Assembly: GCF_003955735.1 (NCBI RefSeq)
Contig: NZ_CP034464.1
Location: 3,906,001-3,970,000, forward strand
DNA length: 64,000 nucleotides
Source of the DNA: Undibacterium parvum
GTDB lineage: Bacteria > Pseudomonadota > Gammaproteobacteria > Burkholderiales > Burkholderiaceae_D
Direction of reading: 5' to 3'
In this document: positions 51,922 to 58,924 of the stretch, in pieces
How positions within the stretch are numbered: the first letter of the stretch is position 1
Layout: every line of letters starts with the position of its first letter
The notes under the pieces: generated by a model
The model's input: only the letters and a program-made list of their open reading frames with translations
What the model was told of the DNA's origin: nothing
Database searches by the model: none
Program-made: the position numbers and the translations under genes

Positions 51922-52355
51922 CAAATTACTTTGCAAACAATGTTCCAGTGATCGATGCAAGCAAGTTTTAATGTGATGAATAAACCTGAACTCGCTGTGC
52001 TGTTCCAGCTAATATCATAATTGGCTTATTCTCTATGCGCGTGGGAGGCTGCAAACTTTTACGAAAATTACAAAATTATTACAAATAAGCAGATATGTTG
52101 AAATTGAACTCCATTAAGCTTTAGCCTTGCTGGAAATTTCTATCATCTGTCTATCAGTTGTCTATGAATGCAACAGTAAAAAGCCTAGTTCTGACTGTCA
52201 CAGGATAAAAAGGGTGGCGCATGGGGTCGTCGACAGCATGGGTAAATTAGGAAAACTAGGCCTAGTAAACACGCTGCTGCTTGGTCGCGCATGTTGCGCC
52301 TGGTGTGCATTGAAGTTTAAAGTTGCGGAATTGAATTTTGCAAGAGAGGTTTTTG
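51922..52355. other. Divergent intergenic region of the FHA1 and HTH genes
   Basis: About 430 bp; AT-rich near 52060-52110. It should contain both promoters; none is clear by eye. A short + frame at 52127-52363 is not supported. Confidence 0.4.
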
Positions 52356-52832
52356 ATGGGTGAGACTGGTTTGAACGACACAATTGTCCCGGAAGTAGCT
52401 GCTTCCACGGCCTACACTGATTTAATTGGTTCGCGTTTAGGCGAACCGATTTCTTCTAAGTTAGGTCAGGCTGATATTGAAAAAAAAGCCCTGCCTCCTG
52501 GGTTGCAGTTGATGGAGGCACGTACCGCAATGGGTTTGACTGTAGAGGCGATCGCCGCACAGCTTAATTTGGCGGCGCGCCAAATTAGGGCAATAGAAGC
52601 GGACGATTATGCGGCCTTGCCTGGACTTGCAACGACTCGTGGTTTTTTTCGGGCCTATGCAAAATTGCTCAAACTAGATGCGGTTCCCTTGTTGGCCTTA
52701 ATCCCGAAAGAAACTACCCAGAAAGAAGGCGGCTTAACGAGTAAGCGTGAACGGCGCACTTTATCTCGGCCTATATTATTCGGCATTGCCATCACAGTAT
52801 TGGCCTTGCTCGCTTTGATTAAATACGTCTAA
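52356..52832 (+). CDS. RodZ-like helix-turn-helix membrane protein
   Basis: 158 aa from ATG 52356 (AGAGAGG upstream). The HTH_25-type domain (about residues 48-115: LMEARTAMGLTVEAIAAQLNLAARQIRAIEADDYAALPGLATTRGFFRAYAKLL in pattern) is that of the cytoskeletal protein RodZ. It is followed by a charged stretch and one C-terminal membrane helix (ILFGIAITVLALLALIKYV). It lacks the periplasmic domain of true RodZ. Placed inside the kinase/FHA cluster on the opposite strand; it may be a membrane-tethered regulator. Confidence 0.8.
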   Translation: MGETGLNDTIVPEVAASTAYTDLIGSRLGEPISSKLGQADIEKKALPPGLQLMEARTAMGLTVEAIAAQLNLAARQIRAIEADDYAALPGLATTRGFFRAYAKLLKLDAVPLLALIPKETTQKEGGLTSKRERRTLSRPILFGIAITVLALLALIKYV

Positions 52833-52918
52833 GTTCAAGAAGTTTGGAGCGCCAAAGATTGTAAGCGGAGCAAGCGGATGTGCTTCAAAGGCCACAATTT
52901 TTGCTTTGCAATGAAAGT

Positions 52919-53449
52919 CTATTTTGTTTGCGCGGTTTTGGATCGTGAAAACTCTGGGCCCCAGATTGGATGGCCAATTTCTGCAGTACTGAGCTTAAAG
53001 TTTGGATCTAGTTTAAATGCTCTATCAAATTGTTGACGGCATAGTTGTGCTTTGGCCGTGACACAATAACTAAATGCCGAATACTTCAGGGCATCTAGCT
53101 TGATTGCCTTATTCTTGCTAGTCACAATCGCTGGTGATCCCAGTAATTTTATAGCGCCATTGTAATCACCGTTATTGTACAAAAGCACTCCGTCTTTAAG
53201 TGCTTGAGCATCGGCCGCGCTATTACTTGCGGTGACGGTACTCGCAGCGGCCGAGGCACTAGTCGGATTAGCTGTGGCGCTTACAGGTGCGGTCGTTTCC
53301 GATGAGCTAGTAGCGGTTTTGCTCTCTTTGGCTTTTGCCGGTGTTTTTGTTGCGGTGGATTTTGGAGCTGTGTCGCAGCCTAGCAGCAATACACTGGCTA
53401 AGGCAAAAATGCAGGTCTTTGCAAGGCGACTGAAGTAAAAGTATTTCAT
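52919..53449 (-). CDS. TPR lipoprotein, TssQ-like
   Basis: 176 aa. Signal peptide with lipobox VLLLGC; Ala/Ser/Thr-rich linker (about 28-80); then a TPR-like region (ALKDGVLLYNNGDYNGAIKLLG, YSAFSYCVTAKAQLCRQQFDRAFKLDPNFKL) ending GHPIWGPEFSR. The size and the closing HPIWGP(E/V)F pattern fit TssQ-type lipoproteins associated with T6SS in Burkholderiales; that assignment is inference. Twelve bp after the kinase gene on the same strand. Confidence 0.75.
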   Translation of the reverse strand: MKYFYFSRLAKTCIFALASVLLLGCDTAPKSTATKTPAKAKESKTATSSSETTAPVSATANPTSASAAASTVTASNSAADAQALKDGVLLYNNGDYNGAIKLLGSPAIVTSKNKAIKLDALKYSAFSYCVTAKAQLCRQQFDRAFKLDPNFKLSTAEIGHPIWGPEFSRSKTAQTK

Positions 53450-53461
53450 CTCAGGATAGAT

Positions 53462-54862
53462 TTATTTCGAAGTGAATTCATGTTCTATGATAGCCCGCTT
53501 ATCCTTGCCGACTTCTAGCTCTGTGCTGAAATCAGGAAAGCCGGGATTGCTAATGCGTATTTGATGTTTACCATCGCTCAGACTCAGTTTTTTGAGTGGC
53601 GGACTAACTCCACTTTGTTCACCATCGACATAAACCATACCCCAGGGTTTGATGGCGAGTTTTATCTCACCTCTGGCGGCCGCAGATGTCTCGGTGCCGG
53701 CCTCACTCAACAGGGGCGTCGCTTTATTCTGACCGCGTAAAAAATAGGCGGAGCCAAGTATCAGCAACAGAATAAGGGTAGCCGCTACTGGTATAGACTT
53801 TTTGTTAGCTGGCCAAGTCTTAGCCGCTGGCAGCGCCTCTGGCATAGGGCTCACGCTCGCTTCTTCATCCAGTGTGACTTCAGCGTGACGGATACTGCGG
53901 GTGGCTTTGCTGTTGCTGGCATTGCGCGCCGAGTCGAAGGCGGTAATCCCTAGCAAACGGCGAAATTCGTCCACGCTTTGGGGGCGGTCTTCTGGCTGTA
54001 TCGCCAGCCCCATGTCTATCGCCATCAGAAATTTTTTAGTAAAACCTGGGTGGTTTTCTACCTGTAGCGGCAATAAAGAGTCCTTGACGACGCGCACGAT
54101 GGACATAGGAGGCGGCGCTTTGAGTAGGGTAAAGTACATCACCGCTGCTAGCGCGTAAATGTCAGTCCAGGGGCCTTGCTGCAAGGAGCCATCGTCAGCG
54201 TATTGCTCGATCGGGGCGAAACCTGGTTTTAAGATCACGGTGAGTCCTTGTGTCAGGTCACCGATAATTTTGCGGGCGGAGCCAAAGTCGAGTAATACTG
54301 CGTCACCGTTTTTTTGGACTATGATGTTGTCAGGCGAAATATCTCTGTGCAAAATCTTCGACAGATAGAGCGTCTCTAGGGCATCGAGAATTTGTTTGAA
54401 AATAAATTTCATCCAGGCTTCATTGACCAATTCGGGACGCTTGCTGATGATCTCTTTGAGGGTATGCCCCTCGTAGTAACGCATCGCCATATAGGCGGTC
54501 TTATTTTCTTCCCAAAAACGATACACCTTAACCAGGGCTGGGTGGTCGAACTGCGCCAGCAAACGCGCTTCGTTAATGAAGCTTTTCAGCCCCGCGTCAA
54601 AAGTTGTTCGGTGGCGCTCGGCACGCACGGCTACGCTGGCATCGCGGGCGCGTCCAGCCAGTGTGCCTGGAATATATTCCTTGATGGCAACGGTGCGCTG
54701 CAGGGAGTGATCAAAAGCCAGATAGACAATGCCGAAGCCGCCTTCACCCAGCACGCCGGTGATTTCAAAGTCGGACAGCCTGGTACCGATTGCGAGACTA
54801 TTTTCATTCCCGATCTCTGCGACTGGTGCTGAGCTGGAACTAAGTGTTTCTTCTGTTTTCAA
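53462..54862 (-). CDS. Ser/Thr protein kinase with PEGA domain (PpkA-like)
   Basis: 466 aa. Kinase domain about 30-310 with GEGGFGIVYLAFD (P-loop), VAIKEYIP (Lys), LHRDISPDNIIV (catalytic loop) and LLDFGSARK (DFG). One membrane helix about 358-377 (VAATLILLLILGSAYFL) and a C-terminal PEGA-like domain (IKPWGMVYVDGEQSGVSPP) outside the membrane. Encoded with PP2C and FHA partners, it probably phosphorylates a threonine recognised by the FHA proteins, as PpkA-PppA-Fha do in T6SS control. Confidence 0.92.
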   Translation of the reverse strand: MKTEETLSSSSAPVAEIGNENSLAIGTRLSDFEITGVLGEGGFGIVYLAFDHSLQRTVAIKEYIPGTLAGRARDASVAVRAERHRTTFDAGLKSFINEARLLAQFDHPALVKVYRFWEENKTAYMAMRYYEGHTLKEIISKRPELVNEAWMKFIFKQILDALETLYLSKILHRDISPDNIIVQKNGDAVLLDFGSARKIIGDLTQGLTVILKPGFAPIEQYADDGSLQQGPWTDIYALAAVMYFTLLKAPPPMSIVRVVKDSLLPLQVENHPGFTKKFLMAIDMGLAIQPEDRPQSVDEFRRLLGITAFDSARNASNSKATRSIRHAEVTLDEEASVSPMPEALPAAKTWPANKKSIPVAATLILLLILGSAYFLRGQNKATPLLSEAGTETSAAARGEIKLAIKPWGMVYVDGEQSGVSPPLKKLSLSDGKHQIRISNPGFPDFSTELEVGKDKRAIIEHEFTSK

Positions 54863-54919
54863 GTGGTACTCGAGCTAGAAAGGGGATTTTCGATATTCGG
54901 ATGTCGCATGCTCGCCAAA

Positions 54920-55681
54920 TTAGCTACTGGCTATGTCATCGTGCACGCAAATTGTAAACGCTGAAAAATTATCCCGTCGGCCATTTTGTGCCGCATTGTT
55001 TTTCTCAGCGATGCTATGCATGGCATTGAGCCAGTCCTCACTGCTAGTGGCAGTGCTCAAACTCTGCTCCATTTCTGCCTCACTGATCCATTCCCAGAAA
55101 CCATCGCTACAAAGCAGGAAGGCATCGCCATCTAGCAGTGCGATAGGTGCTGGGCTTACTTCTGGCGCACTGTCGCCTTCAGCACCGATCGCTGCGAATA
55201 GTTGGCTGCGTTGTGGGTGGCGTCGGATCTGTGCATAGTTGGCGTAGCCAGCATCGACTAAACGCTGTGCCATGCTGTGATCTTTCGAGATGCTGATGAT
55301 CTTGGCCAGGCGGAACATGTAAATCCTGGTGTCGCCTAAATGTGCGCACAAGGCGCAGCGGTTGCTTTGGTCGATCAAGACACAGGCGACGGTGGTGCTC
55401 ATGTCGCTGTATCTGGCATCCGCGTGTTTTTTTAGCGCGACTTCAGCACTTGCCCATGCGACATAAGAGCCTAAGGCCCGTGTGCTAAATGAGGCTTCCA
55501 GTAAGAATTTCTCCAGGATGGCGCTGGTTACGACTGCTGCAGCGACTTCGCCGCCAGCGTGTCCGCCGGTGCCGTCGGCCAACACGAAACAGCTGAGCCC
55601 ATCTTCGCAGGCCTGCGCCAGCGCATCCTGATTGGAGCTTCTATCGCCTATCGCGCTAAGCTGTGCCGTGTCTAAAAACAT
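54920..55681 (-). CDS. PP2C-family protein phosphatase (PppA/Stp1-like)
   Basis: 253 aa. PP2C metal-binding motifs ADGTGGHAGGEVAA, CVLIDQSNRCALCAHLGDTRIYMFR and LLCSDGFWEWISEAEM; final RRDNFSAFTI. It removes phosphate from targets of the neighbouring kinase. Fourteen bp after the FHA2 gene and 57 bp before the kinase gene, in the same operon. Confidence 0.93.
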   Translation of the reverse strand: MFLDTAQLSAIGDRSSNQDALAQACEDGLSCFVLADGTGGHAGGEVAAAVVTSAILEKFLLEASFSTRALGSYVAWASAEVALKKHADARYSDMSTTVACVLIDQSNRCALCAHLGDTRIYMFRLAKIISISKDHSMAQRLVDAGYANYAQIRRHPQRSQLFAAIGAEGDSAPEVSPAPIALLDGDAFLLCSDGFWEWISEAEMEQSLSTATSSEDWLNAMHSIAEKNNAAQNGRRDNFSAFTICVHDDIASS

Positions 55682-55695
55682 GCTAACGTGGACTT

Positions 55696-56778
55696 TTAGA
55701 GTGTTGGCTGGCGCTGCTGAACATATTGCGTGTGCTTGACACGCTCAATTTCTTTTTCATAGGCAATGAGAAAATCTTTGCCGAACAGAGATTGAAATTC
55801 GTCCTTGGCTTCCAAACTCAGGCTGTCGAATAATTGAGAAAAATGCTCCCACATGGCGGCTTTACGACGCGCCGGATTGAGCTGATCGAGCAGGCTAGGT
55901 GGGTTCAGACGCTTCTCGAAGCTAGATGGTTGTATCTTCTTTAATAACGCGTCCATCGCCGCCTTCATGCCGGCGACCACCGCAAATTGATGCGCGCGCA
56001 AGTCGAGGAAAGAGTCTTCCATGGCTTCATCTGGTGCCATAAAGCCAGGCATTTTTTTGCGTAACATCTGCGTCAAGACGGTCTGGCTATCCGGGAAAAA
56101 TTTAAGCGGATTATTTTTTCTTAAGACCACCAGCGTCACGTCAGCATTCACTTCACGTTTTACCAGTGCTCTTTGGGAAATTAAATCCATGGTTCCCTGA
56201 ACTGAGGTGGCAACCAGTTTCCCCAGCGTTTCCATCAGTTCTGGGGTAAGTCCAGCATTCAGGTTTAAGCCTGGCAAGCCTGCACCTTTTAAAAAAGCTT
56301 GCAAGAGTTCGCTAGCGTCGGCTGTTTTTTCTACTTCTGGCGTGGCACTGCTGACTGCAGTAACGGCGCTAGCTGGCGTTTCGCTAACTACATTTTGTTC
56401 AACTGCCGATGTCGTAGTCGCTGCAGTCGGCCTGACGGTGGCGCTAGCCAGCTCAGGGGTGGCGATGTCTGCTTCTACGCGCAACTGGTATAGACCTATC
56501 TGTATTTGATCATCGACTTGGATCGAGTATTCGCGCTCAGCTTGTATCTCCTGGCCGTTGATGAAGATAGGATTGGCCTGACTTAAATTAATTAAGCAGT
56601 GCTTGCCAGCATCGCTCCAGACTTTAGCTTGCGCGCGCGACACATTGTGCGTAGCGTCGGGCAGGACTAAAAAATTATCCTCACTGCGACCTAGGGTTTT
56701 TGCTTCTGCGCCAAACACGGCTGCTAGTGGGGCTGTTGGGGTTTCGTTGTTATACGAAACGACGGCAATTTTAATCAT
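55696..56778 (-). CDS. FHA-domain protein, TagH/ImpI-like (paralogue 2)
   Basis: 360 aa. FHA domain about 20-95 (LGRSEDNFLVLPDATHNVSRAQAKV, NLSQANPIFINGQEI), Thr/Ala/Val-rich linker, C-terminal T6SS-type FHA-associated domain (KNNPLKFFPDSQTVLTQMLRKKMPGFMAPDEAMEDSFLDLRAHQFAVVAGMKAAMDALL in pattern). First gene of the FHA2-PP2C-kinase-TssQ-like operon; AGGAG nine bases upstream of the ATG. Homologous along its length to the gene at 50686-51921. Confidence 0.88.
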   Translation of the reverse strand: MIKIAVVSYNNETPTAPLAAVFGAEAKTLGRSEDNFLVLPDATHNVSRAQAKVWSDAGKHCLINLSQANPIFINGQEIQAEREYSIQVDDQIQIGLYQLRVEADIATPELASATVRPTAATTTSAVEQNVVSETPASAVTAVSSATPEVEKTADASELLQAFLKGAGLPGLNLNAGLTPELMETLGKLVATSVQGTMDLISQRALVKREVNADVTLVVLRKNNPLKFFPDSQTVLTQMLRKKMPGFMAPDEAMEDSFLDLRAHQFAVVAGMKAAMDALLKKIQPSSFEKRLNPPSLLDQLNPARRKAAMWEHFSQLFDSLSLEAKDEFQSLFGKDFLIAYEKEIERVKHTQYVQQRQPTL

Positions 56779-56890
56779 CGTTTTACTCCTGATGCGATCG
56801 GCGGTTGGTCGGGAAATAGCTGCATCGCTGATGCCTGCTCAATTTCAAGTACTAAGACCAAATCGGGTAAATAATGCGGGTGTTTTTTGC

Positions 56891-56947
56891 ATGTAATAGC
56901 ATGTAATAGCATGTAATAGCATGTAATAGCATGTAATAGCATGTAAC
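56891..56947. repeat. 10-bp tandem repeat ATGTAATAGC upstream of the FHA2 operon
   Basis: Five perfect copies plus a partial sixth, starting 113 bp upstream of the FHA2 start. A 10-bp unit is close to one helical turn. On the minus strand each copy reads GCTATTACAT, which contains a -10-like word. Confidence 0.95.
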
Positions 56948-57136
56948 AATCAGGTAAATAAGCATATGGCTAGCTTGCATGAAGTTGCCATATAAATATT
57001 CACTTAAGTATTGCACAGCAGCATCCCTAGTTTACCTGAATATGTCTGTATCAGCGACGTCTTAAAAAAATACTCCTTGCCCTTGTTGCTCTTACACTGG
57101 GCAGCTCATTTACTCTTAAAACGAAAAAGGCATAGC

Positions 57137-57207
57137 GCCAGTACGCAGTATCCATGCGCCTTTCAGGGCAGATAGGCTGGAAAGGCGCATGGATACTGCG
57201 CGAGCGG
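57137..57207. repeat. REP-like palindromic repeat, copy 9 (perfect hairpin)
   Basis: 57144-57164 and 57180-57200 are exact complements over 21 bp (GCAGTATCCATGCGCC / GGCGCATGGATACTGC at the core) with a 15-nt loop. A sub-type with GCAGTATCC replacing GCATATTCC. Confidence 0.85.
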
Positions 57208-57454
57208 GCATGCCATTGTTAGAATTATCTAGCAAGTGTAACAATGGCTAGGCGAGCTTAGTGCACTAGCACTAAACAATTTTGCAACAGAGTGTTACCG
57301 AGACGACGTGATAGTTGGACATGGCTGCGCTTAGCATTTAAGCTAGACTCTGCAATGACACTTCGGCCTGCTCAACTGGCGATGCGTCATTTTTTGTAGC
57401 TCTGCAGCAGCACGCTCTGCGTGTTTAAGCGAGAGAAACTTTGAAACAGCGGGA

Positions 57455-58048
57455 ATGAATACAAATCTCTCTTTTCTGACTAATTTAGGCGTGCAGATTC
57501 AAGAATTTTTGAGTCTATATCTGTTTGCCATTTCACTTTGCATACTGCTGGGCGCGGCGCTGTTTATATTTTTTATCGGGCGCTCAAAAAATTCTGAAGC
57601 CTTAGACTTACTCGCCCCTGAATCTGCTCAAACTAAGGGCATCGATACGGCAGGGCTTGCCGCGCTTGATCAACGCGTGGCGATCTTGGTGGTGGATGAC
57701 TCGGCCGTGGCCAGAGCCAAATTGGCGAAGCTCTTGGAAAACGCAGGTTATCGCGTGGGGCTTGCCAAAGATGGCCTGGAAGCGATGGAAAAGCTCAATC
57801 TAGAGTTTTTCTCGGTGTTACTTACCGATCTGGAAATGCCGAATATGAACGGGCTGGAATTAATCGCCGCAGTGCAGGGGAGCATGGACACCGAAGACAT
57901 CCCTATCATCGCCATCACCGGGCATGATGAGTTGCAGGCACGGGTACATGATTACCAGGGTTTGTTTGGTATTTTTAAAAAACCCTGGAACGATAGAGAG
58001 CTACTCAAGCGGGTTGCAACGCTTTCAGTATTGCGTCAAAAAAAATAA
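57455..58048 (+). CDS. Membrane-anchored response-regulator receiver protein
   Basis: 197 aa. One N-terminal membrane helix (about 20-42, LYLFAISLCILLGAALFIFFIG), a linker, and a CheY-like receiver domain (about 73-190: VAILVVDDSAVARAKLAKLLENAGY, phosphoacceptor Asp in LLTDLEMPNMNGLELI, Thr in IAITGHDE, Lys in FKKPW). No output domain. A single-domain receiver tethered to the membrane; the cognate kinase is unknown. GGGA just upstream of the ATG. Confidence 0.88.
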   Translation: MNTNLSFLTNLGVQIQEFLSLYLFAISLCILLGAALFIFFIGRSKNSEALDLLAPESAQTKGIDTAGLAALDQRVAILVVDDSAVARAKLAKLLENAGYRVGLAKDGLEAMEKLNLEFFSVLLTDLEMPNMNGLELIAAVQGSMDTEDIPIIAITGHDELQARVHDYQGLFGIFKKPWNDRELLKRVATLSVLRQKK

Positions 58049-58109
58049 ACGCGTACCGGCTAGTCTCTCATTTATCCCGGCACTTTATTCGAGCACTTTT
58101 ATTCAACAC

Positions 58110-58691
58110 TTATTGCGGTCCTGGTGTCGCGCCCATGATGCGTGAGTACAATTGGTCGTAATGATAGCGCTGGCCTTCATCGTCCATCATTTTTCGGTTC
58201 TCAAGAAAGGCCGTGTCTATGATGTTCCAATCCGCGTCATTCAGTACCTGCAGCGCCACTGGCAGTATGCGCTCTTCTTCCATGCGCATATGGGCGAAAT
58301 AAAAATGTGCGTATTGCTCGACCAGAGTGCGAAAGTGCGGCAGGGCATCAATCCCACCGAATTCATAGGCGTGCAAGGCGTCCAGCAGGCGGTGCGCGAG
58401 TAATTCGCCTTTGGCATGTTGCTCCGTCAAGGTATCGAGCTCGACATCGAGTTGATGGGTTCTATCCTTAATTTTTGCAAACAAATACTGATCTTCTTTG
58501 GGGTGGTGAACCCGTTCTGGATATTGGCCTATGTAGTAAAGCATGGCGCGAAATACACTCAGATCCACATTTGAATTAACTTCTTGCAGACTGCGCACAA
58601 AACTCAGCATGCGCTCCATGATGCTGGCGAGGTGCTGGTGCTCTTCCTGAATGATAAGAATGGAAATGGGAGTGCTGATACGTGCCGGCAT
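58110..58691 (-). CDS. Hemerythrin-like domain protein
   Basis: 193 aa. A four-helix hemerythrin HHE pattern: IIQEEHQHLASIMERML near the N-terminus, RVHHPKEDQYLFAKI in the middle, and HFYFAHMRMEEERILPVAL toward the end provide His/Glu ligands for a di-iron centre. It may bind oxygen or sense iron or redox state. Single gene, 62 bp from the convergent receiver gene. Confidence 0.9.
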   Translation of the reverse strand: MPARISTPISILIIQEEHQHLASIMERMLSFVRSLQEVNSNVDLSVFRAMLYYIGQYPERVHHPKEDQYLFAKIKDRTHQLDVELDTLTEQHAKGELLAHRLLDALHAYEFGGIDALPHFRTLVEQYAHFYFAHMRMEEERILPVALQVLNDADWNIIDTAFLENRKMMDDEGQRYHYDQLYSRIMGATPGPQ

Positions 58692-58842
58692 GATCGTCTC
58701 TTTCTAGTGTTTTTTGCCACTTTACTCCGGTGTTCAATTTTTCCTTTTGATGAGGATCAAGCTTGTTTTGCATTTTCTCGTTTTATGGGGGGGCGATACT
58801 GGATTTCGCTTTCGTAGGAGCCGTGTTGGTTTTGCGTGGCAC

Positions 58843-58880
58843 AAAAAAAGAGCGCAGCTATTTTGTTTAGCTACGCTCCT
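58843..58880 (-). terminator. Terminator of the oligoendopeptidase gene
   Basis: On the minus strand GAGCGTAGCTA / TAGCTGCGCTC (one G.U pair) followed by seven T; 45 bp after the pepF stop. Confidence 0.88.
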
Positions 58881-58924
58881 TTGTCCCTAGAAGATGATTT
58901 GAAATCGTCTTTTATTGGAATGGC

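Larger units (their letters stand above)
56779..57454. other. Intergenic region with tandem 10-mers and REP-like copy 9
   Basis: About 675 bp between the divergent FHA2 and receiver-protein genes. It holds the ATGTAATAGC array (56891-56947) and a perfect REP-like hairpin (57137-57207). No gene is seen. Confidence 0.5.

Noticed and set aside
56891-57207. Possible CRISPR array
   Set aside because: The 10-bp units are contiguous without spacers and the nearby palindrome is a single REP-like unit; no cas genes in the window.
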